Made by a program: the position numbers and the translations under genes | Part shown: positions 7,090 through 12,466 of the stretch, in pieces | Layout of the letters: each line of letters starts with the position of its first letter | How positions within the stretch are numbered: the stretch's first letter is position 1 | Notes under the pieces: model-generated | What the model was told of the DNA's origin: nothing | The model's input: the letters and a program-made list of their open reading frames with translations, nothing else | Database searches by the model: none | NCBI GenBank assembly: GCA_947599995.1 | Contig: CANQFW010000039.1 | Span: forward strand, 1-12,466 | Reading direction: 5' to 3' | Length of the DNA stretch: 12,466 nt | From: an uncultured Clostridia bacterium | Lineage (GTDB): Bacteria; Bacillota; Clostridia; TANB77; CAG-508

Positions 7090-7227
7090 ATGGAATTACA
7101 CAAGAGATGTGTAATGCAGAATAATGTAAGACGTTCTAACGGAACCACATGGCTTGAAAATATAACAGGAGTAATTTCATTTATGAGTCCGATAAATATT
7201 AAAGAAAAAGAAAACAAAATTAGCTAA
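7090..7227 (+). CDS. Possible small protein, 45 residues (uncertain)
   Basis: An open frame runs from ATG 7090 to TAA 7225-7227. The product is basic and polar, with one WLENITGVISF stretch, and I do not recognise it. There is no good RBS before ATG 7090 or the in-frame ATG 7114. The only strong RBS, CAGGAG (7166-7171), serves an in-frame ATG at 7183 that would encode just 14 residues. An inverted repeat (TTACAC 7096-7101 with GTGTAA 7109-7114) and another at the stop codon suggest structured RNA instead. It could be a leader, a small protein or nothing. Confidence 0.25.
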   Translation: MELHKRCVMQNNVRRSNGTTWLENITGVISFMSPINIKEKENKIS

Positions 7228-7235
7228 CTAATTTT
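7216..7235 (+). other. Short palindromic hairpin after the small ORF
   Basis: AAAATTAG (7216-7223) pairs with CTAATTTT (7228-7235) across a 4-nt loop. It is all weak pairs apart from one G-C and has only a four-T tail, so it is at best a weak terminator. Confidence 0.3.
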
Positions 7236-7293
7236 AATTCCTATGCATGTAGTAAACTATAAGTTAAAGTTTAAATAAAAAAATAATTATATT

Positions 7294-7339
7294 AAAAATG
7301 AAAGTAAACACTTAAGTTAAGTATGCACTTTCATTTTTT
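7294..7339 (+). terminator. Rho-independent terminator of the fab operon
   Basis: AAAAATGAAAGT (7294-7305) pairs perfectly with ACTTTCATTTTT (7327-7338) and the right arm ends in a T-run. The loop itself contains an inner palindrome, ACTTAA/TTAAGT. It lies 237 nt past fabI and before dpaA. The A-run on the left arm means it could also work for the opposite strand. Confidence 0.75.
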
Positions 7340-7479
7340 AAATACAAAAGGTCCCGATAAAAAACATAAAATATAATTAATGTAAATAATTAAAAATAAA
7401 TAAAACTATAAATATATAACTTCTTCCGGAATATTACTATAGTTTAATTAAATATAATTATATATAGAAATAGTTGAAT
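7340..7479. other. AT-rich spacer upstream of dpaA
   Basis: No coding signal is seen. An 8-bp inverted repeat AAACTATA (7403-7410) / TATAGTTT (7438-7445) brackets the only GC-richer stretch, around TTCCGGAA (7425-7432), itself a perfect 8-bp palindrome. An operator or promoter for dpaA could lie here, but I cannot assign one. Confidence 0.3.
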
Positions 7480-7539
7480 GTTATAGTTTACAGTTGAATT
7501 ATTTTATTAAACTAATAAAATATAACTGTGAACTGTAAC
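7480..7539 (+). promoter_or_regulatory. Long leader hairpin just before the dpaA RBS
   Basis: GTTATAGTTTACAGTT (7480-7495) pairs with AACTGTGAACTGTAAC (7524-7539), 16 bp with two U-G wobbles. TATTTTATT (7500-7508) continues with AATAAAATA (7514-7522) for 9 more pairs, leaving a 5-nt loop. The RBS AAGGAG begins about 7 nt after it. It has no T-run, so it is not a plain terminator. The wobbles suggest that the RNA form matters, for example for message stability or ribosome access. Confidence 0.55.
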
Positions 7540-7556
7540 AAACGAAAGGAGATAAT

Positions 7557-8414
7557 ATGAATAAATTTGCATTAATTGGAGGGGACTTAAGAAGTGTTAA
7601 ATTAGCTAATTTAATTCAGAAAGATGGGAATACTGTTACAACTTATGGATTGGAGAAATCTAAAGAAATAAGAGACAATTCAAAAATTCTAGTAGAAGAA
7701 AATCTGAATAAAGCTATAGAAAGGTCTGATTTTATAATTGCTCCGCTTCCATTTAGTAAAAATGGAGAAGACGTAATGGCCGTTTTCTCTGATGAAAAGA
7801 TTAAAGTAAGTGATTTGCTTAGAAATTATAATGATAAGATTTTATTTGCTGGCAGTATACCACAAAATGTTTTTGAGGAGCTAAATAAACATTATAAAAA
7901 TGTATTTGATCTGATGAAATCAGAGTCGCTTACTATATTAAACACAATAGCAACGGCTGAAGGAGCAATAGATACTATAATTCAGAATACAGACACTATA
8001 CTTCATGGAAGTAACATTTTAATTTTAGGTTTTGGAAGAGTAGCTAAAACTTTAGCTTATAAGCTAAAAGCATTAGATAGTTTTGTTACATGTGCTGCGA
8101 GAAAAGAAGCAGATTTAGCCTGGATAAAAACTTATGGATATCGCTTGATAAATATAAATTCTATAGGAAATAGGTTTAGTGATTTTGATGTAATTATAAA
8201 TACAGTGCCTCATTTGATTGTAGGAGAAGATGAATTAAAATGTATGAAAAAGGATGTTCTACTCGTTGACTTAGCTTCAAAGCCAGGTGGATTTGACTTT
8301 GCAGCAGCAGATAGATTAAATATTAAATATGTATGGGCTTTGGCCCTTCCAGGAAAAGTTGCACCACTTACTTCTGCTGAATTTATTAAAAATACAATTT
8401 ATAGTGTAATATGA
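7557..8414 (+). CDS. dpaA: Dipicolinate synthase subunit A-like protein (DpaA/SpoVFA)
   Basis: DpaA oxidises dihydrodipicolinate to dipicolinic acid together with the flavoprotein DpaB, in the mother cell during sporulation. The protein has 285 residues, close to the B. subtilis subunit. The N-terminal domain has ALIGGDLR and the APLPFSKNG segment; NTIATAEGAI (129-138) holds a conserved Glu. The NAD(P)-binding loop ILGFGRVAK is at 156-164, and the C-terminal ALALPGKVAPLTSAEFIKNTI is characteristic. The RBS AAGGAG precedes ATG 7557. dpaB, usually the next gene, is absent; a TtcA-like gene follows after 28 nt. Either DpaB is elsewhere, another flavoprotein substitutes (EtfA does so in some clostridia), or this copy does something else. 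Family is secure, role probable. Confidence 0.88.
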   Translation: MNKFALIGGDLRSVKLANLIQKDGNTVTTYGLEKSKEIRDNSKILVEENLNKAIERSDFIIAPLPFSKNGEDVMAVFSDEKIKVSDLLRNYNDKILFAGSIPQNVFEELNKHYKNVFDLMKSESLTILNTIATAEGAIDTIIQNTDTILHGSNILILGFGRVAKTLAYKLKALDSFVTCAARKEADLAWIKTYGYRLININSIGNRFSDFDVIINTVPHLIVGEDELKCMKKDVLLVDLASKPGGFDFAAADRLNIKYVWALALPGKVAPLTSAEFIKNTIYSVI

Positions 8415-8442
8415 AAAAAAATAACACATTAAGAGGAAAGGA

Positions 8443-9285
8443 TTGAAAAATGTGGAAAGATATGAAGAAATAGAAAGAAGCATAATTACAAGCTATAGAA
8501 AGAAAATATGGACAAAGTTTTTAAAAGGAATTACTGAATTTAATATGATAAAAGAAGGAGATAAAATTGCAGTATGTATGTCTGGTGGAAAGGATTCAAT
8601 GCTTCTTGCAAAATGTTTCCAAGAGTTAAAAAAATATAGTAAATTTAATTTTGATGTGTTATTTTTAGTTATGAATCCAGGATATAACCAAATCAATAAA
8701 GAAAAAATAATTTCAAATGCAGAATTGCTAAATATACCAATTACAATGTTTGAAACAAATATTTTTGACTGCGTTGAAAAAATAGATACACGTCCATGTT
8801 ATATTTGTGCAAGAATGAGAAGAGGGTATTTATATAATAAAGCTCAAGAATTGGGATGCAATAAAATTGCTTTAGGTCACCATTTTGATGATGTTATAGA
8901 AACAGTTTTAATGGGAATGTTGTATGGTGGTCAAATTCAATCTATGATGCCTAAATTGCATAGTACTTCTCACCCAGGAATGGAACTAATTAGACCTCTT
9001 TATTACGTAAAAGAAGCAGATATTATAAGTTGGAAACAAAGAAATAATTTGGAATTTATACAATGTGCATGTAAATTAACTAAAAATTGTAATATTTCTG
9101 ACAATAGTGAAGGTGATTCAAAAAGAGAAGAAATGAAAAAACTAATAAAAAGCCTAAGGCAAACATATGAAAATGTAGACATGAATATAATGAGAAGTAC
9201 TCAGAATGTTAATTTAGACACTTTGCTTGCTTATAAAAAAGACGGGAAGAGTTATAGCTTTTTGGATAATTATGATAAAGTGTAA
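8443..9285 (+). CDS. TtcA/TilS-family PP-loop ATPase, probable tRNA 2-thiocytidine-type thiolase
   Basis: The protein has the PP-loop SGGKDS at residues 47-52, which activates a substrate carbonyl by adenylation. CYIC (Cys119, Cys122) plus Cys208 or Cys210 in QCACK match the three-cysteine pattern that holds the iron-sulfur cluster in TtcA. ALGHHFDDVIETVLM (143-157) is also a family signature. TtcA thiolates C32 of some tRNAs. Low-GC Gram-positive relatives carry this name, but their substrate is not settled, so I give no symbol. The start is TTG 8443, with GAGG (8433-8436) 6 nt upstream; the nearby ATG 8450 reaches a stop within eight codons. It is probably co-transcribed with dpaA. A tRNA-modifying enzyme is of interest beside the recoding signal, but no link is shown. 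Confidence 0.82.
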   Translation: MKNVERYEEIERSIITSYRKKIWTKFLKGITEFNMIKEGDKIAVCMSGGKDSMLLAKCFQELKKYSKFNFDVLFLVMNPGYNQINKEKIISNAELLNIPITMFETNIFDCVEKIDTRPCYICARMRRGYLYNKAQELGCNKIALGHHFDDVIETVLMGMLYGGQIQSMMPKLHSTSHPGMELIRPLYYVKEADIISWKQRNNLEFIQCACKLTKNCNISDNSEGDSKREEMKKLIKSLRQTYENVDMNIMRSTQNVNLDTLLAYKKDGKSYSFLDNYDKV

Positions 9286-9330
9286 ATAGTTATTATATAA
9301 CATATTGGTTTTGTTTTCCAGAAATAAAAT

Positions 9331-9377
9331 TAATAACAAAGGGAATGCTAATTTAGGAGGCGATAACTTTGTTATTA
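9331..9377 (+). promoter_or_regulatory. Hairpin enclosing the RBS and start of the exchanger gene
   Basis: TAATAACAAAG (9331-9341) is a perfect 11-bp complement of CTTTGTTATTA (9367-9377). The RBS AGGAGG (9356-9361) is in the 25-nt loop and the TTG start (9369-9371) is inside the right arm. Closed, it would block initiation; this could be an RNA switch, a thermosensor or a protein-binding site. Confidence 0.5.
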
Positions 9378-10196
9378 GAAATCATAAAATTTATTTTTTA
9401 TTTGGCAATAATTGTACTAACATCAAAATACATTTTAACAACAACATTAAGAAATTTAGCACAAAGTTTAAAACTAAAACCAAAAACTACAGGGAACATA
9501 GCAGGATTTGCAACATCAGTTCCAGAGCTACTGACAATTACAACATCTAGCATAAGAGGGTTACCAAATGCAAGTATATATAACATTTTGAGCTCAAATA
9601 TCATAAATCTAATTCAATATATATCTACACTAATACTAAACAAAAATTTAAAAAAACTTAAAAATAATGCAATTATTACAGATATAGTTCTTGTTATAAT
9701 AACAATAATACTTCCGATAATTTTATTAAGATTAAATATAAAATTAGATATATTTATAGTTCCCTTATTTGTAATTTTATATTTGCTATTTATTTTTTTA
9801 AATAACAATGTTCATAAATTATATTTAAATTTAAATGATAAAAACATTGAAATAGAAGAAGCTTCAAAAGAAAAACATTCGAACAATATAAAAGATATTT
9901 TAACTTTAATTATAACAGGAATAATACTATATATTATAGGAGAATTATTAGGAAATACATTGGAAAATCTATGTAATTCATTCAATATTTCTCAAACTTT
10001 AATTGGAATTTTATTAGGTTTAATAACAAGTGTGCCGGAACTTATGACTTTCTTTGAAGCTCAAACATATCATAAAAAAGTAAAAAATGAAATGCTTGGA
10101 GTTATTGAAGCTACCAATAATCTATTTACATCAAATATTTTAAATTTGTTTGTAATACAAACCATTGGAATTTTAATGCTACAATTTACAGGGTAA
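9369..10196 (+). CDS. Sodium/calcium exchanger-family (CaCA) membrane protein
   Basis: The product is an integral membrane protein of 275 residues with seven or eight hydrophobic segments (roughly 3-20, 75-92, 103-122, 128-146, 177-194, 208-226, 250-272). It contains the two alpha repeats of the cation/Ca2+ exchanger superfamily: GFATSVPE (46-53) with SSNIINL (75-81), and GLITSVPE (217-224) with TSNILNL (254-260). The acidic residue after Pro in each repeat is the usual cation ligand. A hydrophilic, charged loop (147-175) separates the halves, as in YrbG-type exchangers. It is somewhat shorter than the usual 310-360 residues. The start is TTG 9369, supported by AGGAGG at 9356-9361; the competing frame from 9305 is a shadow. 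Which ion it moves cannot be told. Confidence 0.8.
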   Translation: MLLEIIKFIFYLAIIVLTSKYILTTTLRNLAQSLKLKPKTTGNIAGFATSVPELLTITTSSIRGLPNASIYNILSSNIINLIQYISTLILNKNLKKLKNNAIITDIVLVIITIILPIILLRLNIKLDIFIVPLFVILYLLFIFLNNNVHKLYLNLNDKNIEIEEASKEKHSNNIKDILTLIITGIILYIIGELLGNTLENLCNSFNISQTLIGILLGLITSVPELMTFFEAQTYHKKVKNEMLGVIEATNNLFTSNILNLFVIQTIGILMLQFTG

Positions 10197-10239
10197 TTAA
10201 ATTTTTTTGATTTAAAAATTTGATAAATATTATAAAGTA

Positions 10240-10279
10240 AAAAAAGACAATAGAATGAGAAATATCTATTGTCTTTTTT
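10240..10279. terminator. Bidirectional Rho-independent terminator
   Basis: AAAAAAGACAATAG (10240-10253) and CTATTGTCTTTTTT (10266-10279) form a perfect 14-bp stem with a 12-nt loop, with A- and T-runs at the outer ends. It can stop the exchanger transcript from the left and the starch-binding transcript from the right. Confidence 0.85.
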
Positions 10280-10309
10280 GTACCTTAGGAAGCAATGAGA
10301 TTAAATATG
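10279..10309 (+). repeat. Start-region repeat, copy 2 (orphan)
   Basis: It matches the accB start region (2191-2221) at 28 of 31 bases, including the RBS AGGAAG and both ATGs (10295, 10307). Here the frame stops after seven codons (TAA 10316-10318), so no gene is attached. It may be a displaced copy or relic, or an element used as such. Confidence 0.6.
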
Positions 10310-10316
10310 AGAACAT

Positions 10317-10352
10317 AACAAATTCTAAAAGCAATGCTTTGTAGAATTTGTT
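10317..10352. other. Strong imperfect hairpin between convergent transcripts
   Basis: AACAAATTCTA (10317-10327) pairs with TAGAATTTGTT (10342-10352), and AAAGC with GCTTT inside it, with one unpaired G (10341) and a 3-nt loop. It lies 11 nt past the stop of the minus-strand gene and could protect that message's 3' end. It lacks a clear U-tract. Confidence 0.5.
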
Positions 10353-10363
10353 AGTGCGTTTTC

Positions 10364-11182
10364 TTAATGAGAATGTGAAGGAGAAAAACTTGGATTTGAT
10401 ATATAATCAGCCCAGTATCCATATGCATAATAACCGCCTGTAACCCAATGTCCACTGTATGATGTTCCATCTCTAAAATCAAAAGTTGCATCTTGCTCAG
10501 CAGGAACGTTTAAATCAGATGTTTGTATAGAACCATTATAGTTAAAAATTATGCTTTTATATGAAGGATCTATTTCAATATAATAACCTTCTTCAGATAA
10601 TTTTTGTGCAGATATACCTGGCCATACAGTTTCAGCAACTGAACCATTCCACAGATGGACATTTAGTGAATTCCATGTTTTTGGAGCTCTAATAAAAATT
10701 CTTTTTGTGCCAGAAGTATGGTGCAAATTAGTATTGAAGATCTGATTATTATTTTTTAATGGATTTAATGAAATGTCAAGAGTTTGATGATGATTATCAT
10801 CACTGCCATTTACCTTATCATCAAATATTATATGTTTATGTGTAGAATAATATGAGTCAGCAGAAGTAACAGTTACCTTATACACACTTTGTCCATTTAA
10901 AGTACCTGCATATTGCATACTTTTACCTGGCCATTCCGTACTAGAGGTTCCATCGTCTCCCCATATATGTGCTTTTAAATTGCTGCCATTCCAATTGGTA
11001 GGTTTTAAAAAATAATATGTATAAACCATTTCTCCATTAATATGTCCGGTTATAGTTAATTTCTCGCTAAGTAGGGCATATGCGGATGAGATACTAACAA
11101 TAATTGCGAGCAATATAAGTAAAATAATACGTGTACTAAAAAATATTCTTTTTGATTTTCTCTTAAATTTAACTTTTTTCAT
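10364..11182 (-). CDS. Exported protein with two starch-binding-like modules (CBM26 type)
   Basis: The 272-residue protein has a basic N-terminus (KKVKFKRKSKR), a hydrophobic stretch at 18-36, then AYALLSEKLTITG, the pattern of SipW-type/TasA-like exported proteins. Two similar modules follow. Module 1 (about 54-138) has YFLKPTNW, AHIWGDDG, EWPGKSM and HIIFDD; module 2 (about 159-237) has IFIRAPKTW, VHLWNG, VWPG and IIFNYNG. These match the Starch_bind/CBM26 pattern of aromatic residues, but no catalytic domain is present. A Tyr/Gly-rich tail ends in PSHSH. It probably binds starch or a related glycan at the cell surface. The start is ATG 11182 with AAAGGT 9 nt upstream, inside the end of the preceding gene's sequence; only 4 nt separate them, so translation is probably coupled. 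Confidence 0.8.
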   Translation of the reverse strand: MKKVKFKRKSKRIFFSTRIILLILLAIIVSISSAYALLSEKLTITGHINGEMVYTYYFLKPTNWNGSNLKAHIWGDDGTSSTEWPGKSMQYAGTLNGQSVYKVTVTSADSYYSTHKHIIFDDKVNGSDDNHHQTLDISLNPLKNNNQIFNTNLHHTSGTKRIFIRAPKTWNSLNVHLWNGSVAETVWPGISAQKLSEEGYYIEIDPSYKSIIFNYNGSIQTSDLNVPAEQDATFDFRDGTSYSGHWVTGGYYAYGYWADYISNPSFSPSHSH

Positions 11183-11186
11183 AATT

Positions 11187-12191
11187 TTATACCTTTGTTG
11201 TTAGTGGAGTAATATAAAATTGGATTTTAAAATGTTTGAAATTATCTAAATTCTTGTGTTCCAAACACGTTAAATAATCGTTTAGTTGTTGCTCAGTTTT
11301 ACAAGCAGCTATAATTGTTGGGTTTAACTCATCTTTAAACATTAAATCAAAAGAATATTTTAAGGCTTCAATTATTGATTTTGCCTCTCTATCACGAATT
11401 AAAGCATATGTTTCTCTAAATCTTGCTATTATTGGATTTTTTGTATAATAACTCAATGATAAGATAAATTCCTTTTTTACAACATCTTCAAAACTAGAGT
11501 AAACATTTGGATATTTTTTTATATAATCATATATTTCAGATACCTTATAAGGTAAAAATACTTTTTGTTCTTTTTCTGAGACTATTAAATAAGGATTATC
11601 TGAATGTATATCATTTTCTAAATAAGTGTTTCCATCAGATACTTGCTGAGTAGAAATTTCATTTATATTATTAATATTGTTTCCTAAATTTTTATCACTT
11701 TCACTAATTAAGCAGCCATTATCTTTTAGAAATTTGTCTATTTTAGAATTATTTTCTTGAAAAACTTTATTGAATTCTGAAAGCTTAGACGAATATGTAT
11801 TTATACTGGCTTTAATTGAATCAAATGCTGAATCATTTCCATTTTTTAAAATGTCTGACACATATGAATCTGTAAAACTTTGACATAAATCGTTCAAACT
11901 CATTTCTATTGAATATAGTGATTTTATATTTGAGTCAATTAATTGTATTATTTCGTTACTATTGTTTAAGTTAACATTATTAATATCATTACATTGTTGA
12001 TTAGCCTCAGAATTATTATCTTTGTTAGATAATTTTACCAATTTTATAATTTTATTTCTTTTATTTTTTTGCTCTGAAATCTTAAGGTGAATTTCATCTA
12101 TATTATTTTCTAGAGTATTGATGAAATCATAATCGTTTTCTTTAAATAGTACATCTAATGAATTAGATGTATTTACAACTTCTTCTAACAT
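11187..12191 (-). CDS. Unrecognised protein: Asn-rich coiled-coil N-half, conserved-looking C-half
   Basis: I do not recognise this 334-residue protein. It has no signal peptide or membrane segment. Residues 1-185 are helical and coiled-coil-like, with low-complexity Asn/Ser/Asp-rich stretches (for example 59-80 and 168-180). Residues 198-334 look globular, with FLPYKVSEIYDYIKKYP, a basic IARFRETYALIRDREAK helix and a C-terminal FKIQFYITPL strand. The start at ATG 12191 has GGGAGGAA just upstream. It is the first gene of a two-gene unit with the starch-binding protein, which suggests a shared job, perhaps a cytosolic partner or regulator. That is inference from neighbourhood only. Confidence 0.75.
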   Translation of the reverse strand: MLEEVVNTSNSLDVLFKENDYDFINTLENNIDEIHLKISEQKNKRNKIIKLVKLSNKDNNSEANQQCNDINNVNLNNSNEIIQLIDSNIKSLYSIEMSLNDLCQSFTDSYVSDILKNGNDSAFDSIKASINTYSSKLSEFNKVFQENNSKIDKFLKDNGCLISESDKNLGNNINNINEISTQQVSDGNTYLENDIHSDNPYLIVSEKEQKVFLPYKVSEIYDYIKKYPNVYSSFEDVVKKEFILSLSYYTKNPIIARFRETYALIRDREAKSIIEALKYSFDLMFKDELNPTIIAACKTEQQLNDYLTCLEHKNLDNFKHFKIQFYITPLTTKV

Positions 12192-12228
12192 ATTGTTCCT
12201 CCCATAAAATAAATCTTAATATAATTTT

Positions 12229-12258
12229 ATCATAATACATAGAAAAAAAGTATTTCAA
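12229..12258 (-). promoter_or_regulatory. Probable sigma-A promoter for the minus-strand unit
   Basis: On the minus strand TTGAAA (12258-12253) and TATGAT (12234-12229) are 18 bp apart, placing the start about 30 nt before the gene's RBS. AT-richness limits the weight of this. Confidence 0.4.
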
Positions 12259-12272
12259 AATAAATACATTTT

Positions 12273-12300
12273 TGTTACAAATTCAACAATAACTGTAACA
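12273..12300. promoter_or_regulatory. Inverted repeat in the divergent promoter region
   Basis: TGTTACA (12273-12279) and TGTAACA (12294-12300) are exact inverted copies with a 14-nt spacer. They lie between the two divergent promoters, where a shared regulator could bind. No known operator is recognised. Confidence 0.35.
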
Positions 12301-12331
12301 TGAATGTAATACAAATGTCACTTAATTGTAA

Positions 12332-12360
12332 TTGATTTTTTAAGTCGAAAAATGTACAAT
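12332..12360 (+). promoter_or_regulatory. Sigma-A promoter for the gene at 12392
   Basis: TTGATT (12332-12337) and TACAAT (12355-12360) are 17 bp apart, close to the -35/-10 consensus, and sit about 30 nt before the RBS AGGAGG. Confidence 0.55.
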
Positions 12361-12391
12361 TAAATCAAATTATATTTAGGAGGTGTAAAAA

Positions 12392-12466
12392 TTGAAAACA
12401 CAAGCGCAAACGAAAAAAAGTAAAAGAAATTATATAATCGTTGCTTTAATTGTAGTTTTATTACTA
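12392..12466 (+). CDS. Start of an exported or membrane-anchored protein (partial)
   Basis: Only the first 25 codons are in the window. TTG 12392 follows the strong RBS AGGAGG (12378-12383). The residues are polar and basic (MKTQAQTKKSKRNY) and then strongly hydrophobic (IIVALIVVLLL), as in signal peptides or anchors. The style resembles the SipW-type signal of the starch-binding protein across the intergenic region, so a second surface protein of that kind is plausible. The true identity cannot be told. Confidence 0.65.
   Translation, partial: MKTQAQTKKSKRNYIIVALIVVLLL

Noticed and set aside
9305..9550. An 81-residue ORF overlapping the exchanger gene
   Set aside because: Low-complexity Asn/Lys product, no family match, and it overlaps a clear CaCA frame that has a strong RBS.
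181..10040. Other CGG strings inside genes (for example in fabZ, accA, fabI, dpaA)
   Set aside because: All are out of phase with the gene's codons (such as GCG-GTT or CCG-GAA), so they are not CGG codons and need no recoding.
1..12466. CRISPR arrays, tRNA or rRNA genes, insertion sequences
   Set aside because: I saw no regularly spaced repeats, no tRNA-like cloverleaf with the conserved T-loop, and no transposase sequence.

Overview
The window is very AT-rich DNA from a low-GC Gram-positive bacterium. It is most likely an anaerobic, gut-type Clostridia-like Firmicute. Three things point there: a clustered type II fatty-acid synthesis (FAS II) and acetyl-CoA carboxylase operon, a dipicolinate synthase A homologue (spore formation), and secreted starch-binding proteins with short hydrophobic signal sequences. 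Arginine is encoded mostly by AGA. TTG starts follow strong Shine-Dalgarno sites in several genes. I cannot name the genus.

Layout. Positions 6-7057 (+ strand) hold fabG, fabF, accB, fabZ, accC, accD, accA and fabI in order, the later part of a FAS II operon whose start (probably fabD, acpP and others) lies before the window. AccB, AccC, AccD and AccA together make the four-part acetyl-CoA carboxylase that supplies malonyl-CoA. FabF condenses, FabG reduces the ketone, FabZ dehydrates and FabI reduces the double bond. Positions 7058-7556 are mostly non-coding, with a possible 45-residue ORF, a terminator and a 25-bp hairpin. Next come dpaA (dipicolinate synthase A, without the usual dpaB beside it), a TtcA-like PP-loop ATPase and a cation/Ca2+-exchanger-like membrane protein, ending at a bidirectional terminator. 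Positions 10364-12191 (- strand) hold a two-gene unit: an unrecognised Asn-rich protein followed by a secreted protein with two starch-binding-like modules. A divergent gene for another exported or membrane-anchored protein starts at 12392 and runs off the window.

Main discovery. Three genes of the FAS operon (fabG, accC, accD) are each broken once by a +1 shift. At each break the last in-frame codon is CGG, and skipping its C restores a full-length, family-typical protein, with the next codon read as Gly (GGG, GGA, GGT). I checked every other CGG in the window against its gene's frame. No other gene uses CGG as a sense codon, across roughly 3,700 codons by my count. This fits +1 recoding at CGG, either by C skipping or by four-base CGGN decoding as glycine, in a lineage where CGG may be unassigned. 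It does not look like three unrelated mutations or errors.

Secondary signals are a repeated start-region motif with paired in-frame ATGs 12 nt apart (fabF, accB, accD and an orphan copy at 10279), a hairpin that holds the start codon of the exchanger gene, and a long wobble-containing hairpin just before dpaA.
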